Program-made: the position numbers and the translations under genes
Part shown: one piece after another, positions 34,427-43,106 of the stretch
Layout of the letters: every line of letters starts with the position of its first letter
Position numbering within the stretch: the first letter of the stretch is position 1
Source: Pseudomonas sp. UYIF39
GTDB taxonomy: Bacteria > Pseudomonadota > Gammaproteobacteria > Pseudomonadales > Pseudomonadaceae
Assembly: GCF_029963765.1 (NCBI RefSeq)
Contig: NZ_JALBYU010000003.1
Location: 248,001-312,000 of the forward strand
Reading direction: 5' to 3'
Length of the DNA stretch: 64,000 nucleotides
The notes under the pieces: model-generated
What the model was told of the DNA's origin: nothing
Seen by the model: the letters and a program-made list of their open reading frames with translations, nothing else
Database searches by the model: none

Positions 34427-35167
34427 TCAGCGCGCTCGCCACTCCCCCAAACGCCCCCGCAAACGGGCCGCGCACTGGCTGTGTAACTGGCTGACCCGAG
34501 ATTCGCTGACCCCCAGGACCTCACCGATTTCCTTGAGATTCAATTCTTCGTCGTAGTACAGCGCCAACACCAGTCGCTCACGCTCCGGCAAATTGGCAAT
34601 CGCGTCCGCCAGCGCCGACTGGAAGCGTTCATCTTCCAGATCGCGTGACGGCTCCAGATGAGCACTGGCGCCATCCTCGTGCAGCCCTTCGTGTTCGCCG
34701 TCCTGCAACAGATCGTCGAAACTGAATAACCGGCTGCCCAGGGTGTCGTTCAAAATCCCGTAATAATCGTCGAGACTCAATTGGAGTTCGGCCGCAACCT
34801 CGTGATCTTTAGCGTCACGGCCGGTTTTAGCTTCAATCGAGCGAATTGCGTCGCTGACCATCCGGGTATTGCGGTGGACCGAACGTGGCGCCCAGTCCCC
34901 CTTGCGTACTTCATCGAGCATCGCGCCGCGGATTCGAATGCCCGCGTACGTTTCGAAACTCGCGCCTTTGCTGGCATCGTATTTGGTCGACACTTCAAGC
35001 AGGCCGATCATCCCGGCCTGGATCAGGTCTTCGACCTGGACACTGGCCGGCAGACGCGCCAACAAGTGGTAGGCAATGCGTTTAACCAGTGGCGCATAAC
35101 GCTCGATCAGCTCGTACTGCGCATCACGTGCCGACTTCTTGTAGAAGTTGTAGCCACTGGCTGTCAT
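34427..35167 (-). CDS. fliA: flagellar sigma factor FliA (sigma-28)
   Basis: This 246-residue sigma factor transcribes late flagellar and chemotaxis genes. Region 2 is seen in RYAPLVKRIAYHLLARLP (24-41) and DLIQAGMIGLLEVSTKYD, and region 4 in LPERERLVLALYYDEELNLKE (split over about 196-217) with the helix-turn-helix IGEVLGVSESRVSQLHSQC. The start at 35167 overlaps the fleN stop (ATGA). Only the shorter start gives MTASGYNFYKKS, the family beginning. FlgM, its anti-sigma factor, is outside the window. Confidence 0.96.
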   Translation of the reverse strand: MTASGYNFYKKSARDAQYELIERYAPLVKRIAYHLLARLPASVQVEDLIQAGMIGLLEVSTKYDASKGASFETYAGIRIRGAMLDEVRKGDWAPRSVHRNTRMVSDAIRSIEAKTGRDAKDHEVAAELQLSLDDYYGILNDTLGSRLFSFDDLLQDGEHEGLHEDGASAHLEPSRDLEDERFQSALADAIANLPERERLVLALYYDEELNLKEIGEVLGVSESRVSQLHSQCAARLRGRLGEWRAR

Positions 35168-35994
35168 AGCACGGGTCCTGCGGTTTGTTGCACGAGGCGC
35201 TCGACAAAAAACTCCAGGTGCCCACGCGGGTTGGCAGGCAGTGGCCAGGTATCGACCTTCTGTGCAATGGCCTTGAACGCCAGTGAGCACTTGGAACGCG
35301 GGAAGGCTTCGTAGACGGCGCGCTGCTTCTGCACGGCCTTGCGCACGCATTCGTCGTAAGGCACTGCGCCGACGTATTGTAAGGCGACGTCAAGGAAGCG
35401 ATCCGTGACCTTGGTCAACTTGGCGAACAGGTTGCGCCCTTCCTGCGGGCTCTGGGCCATGTTGGCCAGGACGCGGAAGCGGTTCATGCCGTAATCGCGG
35501 TTCAGCAGTTTGATCAGTGCGTAGGCATCGGTGATCGAGGTCGGTTCGTCGCAGACCACCAGCAAGACTTCTTGCGCTGCGCGAACGAAACTGACGACCG
35601 AGTCACCAATGCCCGCAGCGGTGTCGATCACCAGCACGTCGAGGTTGTCGCCGATATCGCTGAACGCCTGGATCAGTCCGGCGTGTTGGGCCGGGCTCAA
35701 ATGAACCATGCTCTGTGTGCCGGACGCGGCCGGGACGATGCGAATGCCGCCAGGGCCCTGCAACAGTACGTCGCGCAGCTCGCAGCGGCCTTCGATCACG
35801 TCGGCCAAAGTACGTTTGGGTGTCAGTCCCAGCAGGACGTCGACGTTCGCCAGCCCCAGATCGGCGTCCAGCAGCATGACGCGCCGGCCGAGCTCAGCTA
35901 GAGCCAGGGACAAGTTCACTGACACGTTAGTCTTCCCGACGCCACCTTTGCCGCCGGTCACCGCGATCACCTGTACGGGATGCATGCTGCCCAT
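35164..35994 (-). CDS. fleN: flagellar number regulator FleN (FlhG)
   Basis: The 276-residue MinD/ParA-like ATPase has the Walker A motif TGGKGGVGKTNVSVN near 13-27 and LLDADLGLANVDVLLGL near 41-57. In Pseudomonas FleN limits the flagellum to one or a few per pole by antagonising the regulator FleQ. It sits between flhF and fliA as in other polar flagellates. The first ATG (MGSMHPVQVI) is used; a second at codon 4 is possible. Start signals are weak (aaggt). Confidence 0.96.
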   Translation of the reverse strand: MGSMHPVQVIAVTGGKGGVGKTNVSVNLSLALAELGRRVMLLDADLGLANVDVLLGLTPKRTLADVIEGRCELRDVLLQGPGGIRIVPAASGTQSMVHLSPAQHAGLIQAFSDIGDNLDVLVIDTAAGIGDSVVSFVRAAQEVLLVVCDEPTSITDAYALIKLLNRDYGMNRFRVLANMAQSPQEGRNLFAKLTKVTDRFLDVALQYVGAVPYDECVRKAVQKQRAVYEAFPRSKCSLAFKAIAQKVDTWPLPANPRGHLEFFVERLVQQTAGPVL

Positions 35995-36110
35995 GAATTT
36001 TCTTTACCTTGTCTTACTTAGACGGAGGCCACATTACTGGCTGCGCGTTCACTAACTGAACAATGCATGGCAGACCATCGATGTAGGTACAAAAACTGTT
36101 CATTAATACC

Positions 36111-37439
36111 TCAGCCGACCTGCTTGGTCGGGCTGTGGTAAATATCAGCGAACATGTCAGCCATGGCTTCTTCGCTGGGTTCTTCTTGCATTTGCACGCT
36201 GACGGCGCGACTGACCAACTGATGACGACGCGGTAGATGCAAATCATCCGGGATCCGCGGGCCATCGGTGAGGTAAGCCACCGGCAATTCATGACTGATG
36301 GCCAGGCTCAACACCTCGCCCAGACTTGCCGTTTCATCCAGTTTAGTCAGGATGCAGCCAGCGAGCCCGCAACGCTTGTAACTGTGATAAGCGGCCGTTA
36401 GAACCTGTTTCTGGCTGGTGGTTGCCAAAACCAGATAATTTTTCGATTTGATGCCACGACCGGCCAGGCTTTCGAGCTGCATGCGCAGTGCCGGATCGCT
36501 GGCCTGAAGGCCCGCGGTATCGATCAGCACCACGCGTTTGCGCAGCAAAGGCTCCATCGCCTGCACCAGCGATTGGCCCGGATCGACATGCGTCACCGAC
36601 ACATTGAGGATCCGGCCCAACGTCTTGAGTTGTTCCTGAGCACCAATACGGTAGCTGTCCATGCTGACCAGCGCGATATTCTGCGCGCCGTACTTGAGCA
36701 CGTAGCGGGCCGCGAGTTTGGCCAGGGTGGTGGTCTTGCCCATGCCGGCAGGGCCGACCATGGCAATCACGCCGCCCTCTTCCAGAGGCTCGACTTCCGG
36801 TGTGGCGATCATCCGCGCCAGGTGTGCCAGCAACATGCGCCAGGCCTGACGAGGTTCTTCAATATCGGTAATGAGCGCCAGCAAATCGCGCGACAACGGG
36901 CCGGACAGACCAATGCGTTGCAGGCGACGCCAAAGATTGGCCTGGGCCGGACGGCTGCCTTGCAGCTGATTCCAGGCCAGGGAGCCGAGTTGCACTTCCA
37001 TCAGTTCGCGCAGGCTGTTGAGTTCAAAACGCATCGAGTCGAACGCCCGTGGATCGACACCACCGGAGACAGGTGCCGCAGCCGGTGCGGGACGACGGGG
37101 TTCGGTGTAGGTCGGTTCGATCAGCGGCTCGGCGGCGGTCAGCGGCAGGCCGGCGAACAACTGGCGATTGGTGGACTTATCGCTCTCGCCATCGCTGCGC
37201 AGGCTCAGTTCGGCCTGGGCGGTGACGATCCGCGATTGGGTCTTGCGCAGCTCGTCTTCGAGTTCCATGTTCGGAACGCGCGGGGCCAGCGCCGACAACT
37301 TGTAATCCAGGGCAGCCGTCAGCTCGACACCACCGGCGATCCGGCGGTTGCCAATGATGGCGGCATCAGCGCCCAGCTCATCACGAACCAGTTTCATGGC
37401 CTGACGCATATCGGCGGCGAAAAAACGCTTAACTTGCAT
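36111..37439 (-). CDS. flhF: flagellar placement GTPase FlhF
   Basis: This 442-residue SRP-type GTPase fixes the flagellum at the pole. The N-terminal region (MQVKRFFAADMRQAMKLVRD) and a variable linker precede the NG domain: the P-loop GPAGMGKTTTLAKLAARY near 230-247, VLIDTAGL near 307-314 and the specificity motif TKLDETASLG near 374-383. All G-motifs are intact. It is followed by fleN after 116 bp and preceded by flhA after 11 bp. Confidence 0.96.
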   Translation of the reverse strand: MQVKRFFAADMRQAMKLVRDELGADAAIIGNRRIAGGVELTAALDYKLSALAPRVPNMELEDELRKTQSRIVTAQAELSLRSDGESDKSTNRQLFAGLPLTAAEPLIEPTYTEPRRPAPAAAPVSGGVDPRAFDSMRFELNSLRELMEVQLGSLAWNQLQGSRPAQANLWRRLQRIGLSGPLSRDLLALITDIEEPRQAWRMLLAHLARMIATPEVEPLEEGGVIAMVGPAGMGKTTTLAKLAARYVLKYGAQNIALVSMDSYRIGAQEQLKTLGRILNVSVTHVDPGQSLVQAMEPLLRKRVVLIDTAGLQASDPALRMQLESLAGRGIKSKNYLVLATTSQKQVLTAAYHSYKRCGLAGCILTKLDETASLGEVLSLAISHELPVAYLTDGPRIPDDLHLPRRHQLVSRAVSVQMQEEPSEEAMADMFADIYHSPTKQVG

Positions 37440-37450
37440 AAACCACTACC

Positions 37451-39580
37451 TCAGCCGTTGGGCCCTACTGTCGCAACGATGGTCACTTGCTTGTTGTCAG
37501 GAATTTCCTGGTAAGCCAACACATGCAAACCCGGGACTGCCAATCGGCCGAATCGCGACAGCATCGCGCGAACCGGACCGGCTACCAGCAGAATCACCGG
37601 TTGACCTTGCATTTCCTGACGCTGCGCCGCATCGATCAACGAGCGTTGCAGTTTCTCAGCCATGCTTGGCTCCAGCAGAATGCCCTCTTCCGAGCCCTGT
37701 CCTGCCTTTTGAAGACTATTGAGCAATATTTGTTCCAACCTTGGCTCCAGGGTGATCACTGGTAGCTCGGAGTCAGTGCCTACAATGCTTTGGACGATTG
37801 CGCGAGATACGCCGACGCGCACCGCGGCCACCAGCGCGGCAGTATCTTGACTCTTGCTGGCATTGTTGGCGATGGCTTCGGCAATGCTGCGGATGTCCCG
37901 TACTGGCACCTGTTCGGCCAGCAACGCCTGCAATACTTTGAGCAGCTGCGACAAAGACACCACGCCAGGCACCAGCTCTTCGGCCAGTTTTGGCGAGCTT
38001 TTGGCCAACAATTGCATGAGTTGCTGCACTTCTTCGTGACCGATCAACTCGCTCGAGTGCTTGTACAAAATCTGGTTCAAGTGGGTTGCCACTACCGTAC
38101 TGGCATCGACCACGGTGTAACCGAGGGATTGCGCCTGGGCACGCTGGCTGATTTCGATCCAGACCGCCTCCAGACCGAAAGCCGGATCTTTGGCGGTAAT
38201 GCCGTTGAGCGTGCCGTAGACCTGGCCCGGGTTGATCGCCAGTTCGCGGTCCGGGTAAATCTCCGCTTCGGCCAGGATCACCCCCATCAGGGTCAGGCGA
38301 TAGGCACTTGGCGCCAGGTCGAGGTTGTCACGAATGTGCACAGTCGGCATCAGGAAGCCCAGGTCTTGGGAGAGCTTCTTACGTACGCCCTTGATCCGCG
38401 CGAGCAACTGACCGCCCTGATTTCGATCCACCAGCGGAATCAGCCGGTAGCCGACTTCCAGGCCAATCATGTCGATCGGAGTGACGTCGTCCCAGCCAAG
38501 CTCTTTGGTTTCCTGAGCGCGAGCCGGCGATGGCAGCAGTTCCTGTTGACGCTTGACCTCTTGCAGTGCCTGAACCTTGACCACGTTCTGCTTCTTCCAG
38601 AACAGGTACGCACCACCAGCCGCAAGGGCTGCCATGCTGAGAAAGGAAAAGTGCGGCATGCCCGGCACGAGGCCCATCACCGCCATCAAACCCGCCGCCA
38701 CGGCCAACGCTTTGGGCGAGGCGAACATCTGACGACCGATCTGTTTGCCCATGTCTTCCGAACCGGAAGCACGGGTCACCATGATCGCTGCAGCTGTAGA
38801 TAAAAGCAGTGATGGCAATTGCGCCACCAAACCGTCACCGATGGTCAACAGCGCGTAAACCTTGCCGGCGTCGCCGAAGCTCATGCCGTGCTGGAAGATA
38901 CCGACCGCCACGCCACCAATCAGGTTGATAAACAGAATCAACAGGCCGGCGATGGCGTCACCGCGCACGAACTTGCTGGCACCGTCCATGGAACCGTAGA
39001 ACTCGGCTTCCTGTGCCACTTCCATCCGGCGCAGTTTGGCCTGGTTCTGGTCGATCAGGCCGGCGTTCAAGTCGGCGTCGATGGCCATTTGTTTACCGGG
39101 CATCGCATCGAGGGTGAAACGCGCGCTCACCTCGGAAATCCGCCCGGCACCCTTGGTCACCACAACGAAGTTGATGATCATCAAAATCGCGAAAACCACG
39201 ATACCGACCACGTAGTTACCGCCGATCACCACCTCACCAAAGGCCTGGATCACCTTACCGGCGGCGGCATGACCGTCCTGACCGTGGAGCATCACCACGC
39301 GCGTGGAGGCCACGTTCAGTGCCAGTCGCAGCAACGTCGCCACCAACAGAATGGTCGGGAACACCGCGAAATCCAGCGGCCGCAAGGCGTAGACGCAGAC
39401 CAGCAGCACGACGATGGACAAGGCAATGTTGAACGTGAAGAACACGTCCAGCAGGAACGGCGGCACCGGCAACATCATCATCGCCAGCATGACCAGCAGC
39501 AACAACGGCACACCCAGATTGCCTCGACTTAAGTCGGCAACGTTTGTGCGAGCACTGTTGAATAACTGAGAGCGATCCAC
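37451..39580 (-). CDS. flhA: flagellar export gate protein FlhA
   Basis: At 709 residues this is a full-length FlhA: eight N-terminal membrane helices (starting LGVPLLLLVMLAMMMLPVPP), the conserved FHIPEP-type loop (VTKGAGRISEVSARFTLDAM split around 140-160, then AIDADLNAGLID) and a large cytoplasmic domain that docks export chaperones. In most related genomes flhB is next to flhA; here two unrelated genes and a REP pair lie between them (39581-41963). Confidence 0.97.
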   Translation of the reverse strand: MDRSQLFNSARTNVADLSRGNLGVPLLLLVMLAMMMLPVPPFLLDVFFTFNIALSIVVLLVCVYALRPLDFAVFPTILLVATLLRLALNVASTRVVMLHGQDGHAAAGKVIQAFGEVVIGGNYVVGIVVFAILMIINFVVVTKGAGRISEVSARFTLDAMPGKQMAIDADLNAGLIDQNQAKLRRMEVAQEAEFYGSMDGASKFVRGDAIAGLLILFINLIGGVAVGIFQHGMSFGDAGKVYALLTIGDGLVAQLPSLLLSTAAAIMVTRASGSEDMGKQIGRQMFASPKALAVAAGLMAVMGLVPGMPHFSFLSMAALAAGGAYLFWKKQNVVKVQALQEVKRQQELLPSPARAQETKELGWDDVTPIDMIGLEVGYRLIPLVDRNQGGQLLARIKGVRKKLSQDLGFLMPTVHIRDNLDLAPSAYRLTLMGVILAEAEIYPDRELAINPGQVYGTLNGITAKDPAFGLEAVWIEISQRAQAQSLGYTVVDASTVVATHLNQILYKHSSELIGHEEVQQLMQLLAKSSPKLAEELVPGVVSLSQLLKVLQALLAEQVPVRDIRSIAEAIANNASKSQDTAALVAAVRVGVSRAIVQSIVGTDSELPVITLEPRLEQILLNSLQKAGQGSEEGILLEPSMAEKLQRSLIDAAQRQEMQGQPVILLVAGPVRAMLSRFGRLAVPGLHVLAYQEIPDNKQVTIVATVGPNG

Positions 39581-39642
39581 CGGTTTTCCCCGTTCCTTTA
39601 AAGCAAACTTTTGACGCCTGAAGCAGACGCAGAGCGGCTACT

Positions 39643-39657
39643 GCAAGAAGCCTTCCA
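39643..39657 (-). promoter_or_regulatory. possible sigma-54 promoter for flhA
   Basis: The minus strand reads TGGAAG-N5-TTGC, keeping the GG at -24 and the GC at -12, with two mismatches in the -24 box. It lies 62 bp before the flhA start. A promoter here would make sense because the inserted genes separate flhA from the upstream operon. Confidence 0.4.
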
Positions 39658-39699
39658 ACTTTTGCCGGGGCGCGAAACAGAGAGTTTGATTGAGCCTTT

Positions 39700-39820
39700 G
39701 TAGCAGCTGCCAAGCCTGCGAGGCTGCGTCCGAGCCGGGGTCGCGCTCGACCGAAATTCTCGCAAAGGTTTACGACTGCTGCACAGCCGAACGCAGCCTC
39801 GCGGACTCGGCAGCTGCTAC
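39700..39820. repeat. paired REP palindrome (GTAGCAGCTGCC class)
   Basis: The inverted arms 39700-39729 and 39791-39820 (30 bp) differ at three positions, each of which could still pair as G-U in RNA. It belongs to the class at 2306-2410. It lies at the flhA side of the two-gene insertion, between the flhA promoter region and the 39846 gene. Confidence 0.85.
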
Positions 39821-39845
39821 ACGTGCAGCGGACCAAAAATAGGGA

Positions 39846-40508
39846 TTAACCCGCTGTCAGGATCCGGTCTTCGCGGATCTCCCCAAACTCAAGCTTCTTC
39901 CCGACCATGTAGAGCGCCCCTCGAAGCATCGGATGACCTTCCACCTCTACAAGATCTTCCTGTGCATACCCGACTACCACTTTTGATACAGGTGCCGTTA
40001 TTTCGCGAGTATCCGGTTCCCCCTCGTAAAGGTGGAGCGCCCATTGAAAGCTAATGACTGGCAGATCACTTATTTGAATTTGACGCTTATCCTCCCAGCG
40101 AAAGTCCGTCCGCGCGGTGACCTGCAATTGCCCATCGACAATATCGAACACGGGTTTTCCATAACGCTTTTCGAGCGCACCCGAGGACCATTGGTCCATG
40201 TAATAAAAGGCAGGAGTAAAAACATCGAACAATGCCTTGTTGTGGCCGATCTTGCCCGCAGCGTCGAAGAAGTAGTTGTAGGCATAGTGATAGGCCAGTC
40301 CGTCGAGCTCAGGCCGGACGGCGTTGATCGGCTGCTCCAGATATCCCGGAATGTACTGGTTGGCCATTTGCACAAAGTGCGTGAAATCCAGGCTCATTCT
40401 AAAAGTAACGATGTAACCGATCGCTGATTCTTTTGGATTGTCTTCCAACACCCCGGAGACAAACTTCAGTTCCATGCCTTGCAGTTTTCTATAAATACGC
40501 CTTGTCAT
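39846..40508 (-). CDS. protein of unknown function inserted between flhB and flhA
   Basis: This 220-residue protein matches no family I recognise. It lacks a signal peptide and membrane helices, is rich in aromatic residues (YHYAYNYFFDAAG near 93-105, PAFYYMDQW near 124-132) and looks alpha/beta. The C-terminal part is more strand-like, with VVVGYAQEDLVEVEGHP near 185-201. The ATG at 40508 has a GAGGGGAT site upstream; an adjacent GTG could also serve. It diverges from the 40804 gene over a 295-bp region. Base composition is more A/T-rich than the flagellar genes, which suggests acquisition. A partner relation with the neighbour is possible but unproven. Confidence 0.65.
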   Translation of the reverse strand: MTRRIYRKLQGMELKFVSGVLEDNPKESAIGYIVTFRMSLDFTHFVQMANQYIPGYLEQPINAVRPELDGLAYHYAYNYFFDAAGKIGHNKALFDVFTPAFYYMDQWSSGALEKRYGKPVFDIVDGQLQVTARTDFRWEDKRQIQISDLPVISFQWALHLYEGEPDTREITAPVSKVVVGYAQEDLVEVEGHPMLRGALYMVGKKLEFGEIREDRILTAG

Positions 40509-40803
40509 CACACTATCCCCTCAGAGTACTGACGCAAACACCAATCCTGACGCTCTTAATCAAATGATCAGGGCCGCCACTGCAGGACATTGATTTGGGA
40601 GGATTCCCATACGTCATGACACCGCTCGAGGAAGCGATTGTCTACTGTCAGAAATAACAGGTGGAGCAGGTGTTCCGACAGGCGGCACGAGATGGGCACA
40701 AAACCGTTCGTCGCAACTGTCAGATCTGACAGTAGCCATGAATAGTGCCTTGGAGGCCAGATAGAGCAGCTCGATGGAGCAATATACTTACAGGAAAAAT
40801 CTC
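40509..40803. promoter_or_regulatory. divergent region of the inserted gene pair
   Basis: This A/T-richer 295-bp stretch separates the two inserted genes. It holds the perfect palindrome at 40716-40733 and a half-copy of it (ACTGTCAG at 40644-40651). No gene was recognised inside, and no promoter box could be fixed with confidence. Confidence 0.4.
40716..40733. promoter_or_regulatory. 18-bp perfect palindrome, candidate operator
   Basis: ACTGTCAGATCTGACAGT is a perfect palindrome 70 bp upstream of the 40804 gene. A half-site with the same eight bases lies about 65 bp further upstream. This arrangement is typical of a dimeric regulator site, but no regulator gene is adjacent. A small RNA hairpin is an alternative reading. 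Confidence 0.45.
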
Positions 40804-41916
40804 ATGAACTCGATCACTGCCGTTACAGACCCAGCGAATCCAAAAATTCTCGAAGCCTATGGTTCCGCAGGGGATCAACTCAAATTCGACAGCGTTTACC
40901 ACGCCAATCACATTACAGCTCAAGTCCCTCATTACACCGGCATGGCCCGTGGACAGACGGTTCGCATGACTTGGGAGAATCCTCGGCACATCTATCATTC
41001 AGAGGTGGTGACCGTCGGTACGCCCGGGGCGATTGATATTCCGATCCCACGCATTGAAGTAATCGATGCCATCGGCCATACAGTCAAGGTCTACTACACC
41101 GTGCGTACCGCACCCGGCACCGCTCCGATTCCATCCAGAACTCTCCTGTTGCATATCGACCCCTACGAGTTCGATTTGCTGGCACCGACCCTGTCGACAG
41201 ATCAGATAACCCTGAGCGTCAGGTATGTGGGCATGGTGCGCGGCTACACCGTTCGCATACGCGCAACAGGCAAAACCACATGGGAGAGCGACGAGCGCGA
41301 AGTGCAGACTGGCGTTACGCCGACCTTCACACTCCCTTCGAACTGGATTGCAGAAAATCGAGGCATCGACACCCGGATCAATTACAGCGTTTACAAATCT
41401 GGAAGTGGGCAGCGGTTTATGTTTTCGAAGGTGTTGAGGGTTCGAGTGGGTGAAGCAATTCCAGAGCCAATACTGTTCGAGAATTTTGATGGTCAGCCAC
41501 ATAGCAGTATTGTCGCGGGTCAGAGCCTCCATATCGCAAGCATGACCATTACGCTCACGTCGGGTCCAAATACATCGGGCATTCAAACGTATGGGGGCCC
41601 CATAGCAGGCATGCTGGCAGGCCCAGCCATTGTCACAAACTCCGGCAACGAATCCCCGACAGGACAACAGCAGATAACCCTAAACCTCAAATCGCCCTAT
41701 TCACGGGTGAGATTTGCCTACACCTATCAACTTAGGGCAGCCGAAATCTATTTTTCCGATACTGCCGGAAATGTTGGTCAAAGGAACCTACCCGCCGACG
41801 CCAGCAATGGTCATAAATGGATCGACTATTCGGCACCAACAGGAAGAAAAATCACCACGATTCAGATCGTGTCGAGAGATTGGTCCTACCTCGATTACTT
41901 TCAGTTCTGGGTCTAA
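40804..41916 (+). CDS. Ig-like repeat protein with C-terminal beta-sandwich domain, unknown function
   Basis: This 370-residue, almost all-beta protein has two related Ig-like repeats. The first contains ITAQVPHYTGMARGQTVRMTW (residues about 37-57, listed as ITAQVPHY plus TGMARGQTVRMTW) and the second ITLSVRYVGMVRGYTVRIRA (about 136-155). The C-terminal third (ENFDGQPHSS, AGQSLHIASMTITL, YSRVRFAYTYQ) looks like a carbohydrate-binding-type beta sandwich. Similar modules occur in large surface or toxin-associated proteins of pseudomonads, but here they stand alone, without signal peptide. The ATG at 40804 has aggaaaaa upstream; an in-frame start at 40774 is less likely. It runs opposite to the flagellar operon and ends 47 bp from the flhB end. 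The function is unknown. Confidence 0.7.
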   Translation: MNSITAVTDPANPKILEAYGSAGDQLKFDSVYHANHITAQVPHYTGMARGQTVRMTWENPRHIYHSEVVTVGTPGAIDIPIPRIEVIDAIGHTVKVYYTVRTAPGTAPIPSRTLLLHIDPYEFDLLAPTLSTDQITLSVRYVGMVRGYTVRIRATGKTTWESDEREVQTGVTPTFTLPSNWIAENRGIDTRINYSVYKSGSGQRFMFSKVLRVRVGEAIPEPILFENFDGQPHSSIVAGQSLHIASMTITLTSGPNTSGIQTYGGPIAGMLAGPAIVTNSGNESPTGQQQITLNLKSPYSRVRFAYTYQLRAAEIYFSDTAGNVGQRNLPADASNGHKWIDYSAPTGRKITTIQIVSRDWSYLDYFQFWV

Positions 41917-41963
41917 AACAGACCCTGGCAACCACGAGGAGGTAAGTACTGCCGCCGCATCCC

Positions 41964-43103
41964 TCAGGAATCGCGCCGCAAATCCGGCGGAATCGGCAAA
42001 TCGTCCTTGAGCGGATCCGGGCGTTTGCCCTTGCCGGCGCGGTGCTGGCGGATCTGGTAGACGTAAGCGAGCACCTGGGCGACGGCAAGGTAGAGCCCGC
42101 CAGGGATTTCCTGATCAAGTTCGGTGGAGTAGTAGATCGAACGCGCCAGTGCCGGCGACTCAAGCAGCAGCACTTCGTTGGCCACAGCGATTTCACGGAT
42201 CTTCAAGGCCAGGAAGTCGCTGCCCTTGGCGATCAGCATTGGCGCCCCGCCCTTGTCCGGATCGTACTTGAGCGCTACGGCGTAGTGAGTCGGGTTGGTG
42301 ATGACCACATCGGCGTCGGGGATCGCCGCCATCATCCGGCGCTGGGACATGTCGCGCTGCAGCTGTCGGATCCGTTGCTTGACCTCCGGGCGCCCTTCCT
42401 GGTCCTTGTGCTCGTCGCGCACTTCCTGCTTGGTCATCAGCAGTTTTTTGTGGCTCTCCCAAAGCTGCACCGGCACGTCCACCGCAGCGATGATGATCAG
42501 CCCACAGGACATCCATAACGCACTCCAGCCCACTACCTGCAGGCAGTGAATGACGGCCAGCTCCAACGGCTCGTGGGCGATGCGTATCAGGTCATCGATG
42601 TCCGACGATAACACCAGCAGGGCCACGGTCAGGATGATCAAAAACTTCGCAAACGCCTTAAGCAACTCCACGACTGCCTTGAACGAAAACATTCGCTTGA
42701 GGCCCGCGGCAGGGTTCATCCGACTGAATTTCGGTGCCAGGGAACCCGCTGCGAATAGCCATCCACCCAGGGAGATCGGCCCGATCAACGCGGCCAGCAC
42801 CAGGGTGATCATGATCGGCTGAATCGCCAGCAAGGCTGTCAGCCCTGAATTCAATAGGTAAATGCTCATGGAGCGCTGATCGAGAATGACTTCACGGGAC
42901 AAGGAGAAATTCTGCCGCATCAATTCCATCAAGTCTTGCGCCAGCGCCCCGCCGAAAATCAGCAGCGCACCGGAACCAGCCAACATGATCGCCAGTGTGT
43001 TGAGCTCTTTTGAACGCGCGATCTCGCCTTTCTCGCGAGAGTCCTTCTTGCGCTTCTCCGTGGGGTCTTCTGTTTTGTCCTGACCGCTTTCGCTCTCAGC
43101 CAT
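41964..43103 (-). CDS. flhB: flagellar export switch protein FlhB
   Basis: The 379-residue protein has four membrane helices and a cytoplasmic domain with the self-cleaving motif NPTH in VVITNPTHYAVALKYD near residues 266-281. Cleavage there changes export from hook to filament substrates. The charged N-terminus (EDPTEKRKKDSREKGEIARS) and the C-terminal tail with a Pro-Asp-Leu stretch are typical. It is the last gene of the fliLMNOPQR-flhB operon, 3 bp after fliR. Confidence 0.97.
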   Translation of the reverse strand: MAESESGQDKTEDPTEKRKKDSREKGEIARSKELNTLAIMLAGSGALLIFGGALAQDLMELMRQNFSLSREVILDQRSMSIYLLNSGLTALLAIQPIMITLVLAALIGPISLGGWLFAAGSLAPKFSRMNPAAGLKRMFSFKAVVELLKAFAKFLIILTVALLVLSSDIDDLIRIAHEPLELAVIHCLQVVGWSALWMSCGLIIIAAVDVPVQLWESHKKLLMTKQEVRDEHKDQEGRPEVKQRIRQLQRDMSQRRMMAAIPDADVVITNPTHYAVALKYDPDKGGAPMLIAKGSDFLALKIREIAVANEVLLLESPALARSIYYSTELDQEIPGGLYLAVAQVLAYVYQIRQHRAGKGKRPDPLKDDLPIPPDLRRDS

Positions 43104-43106
43104 GAC

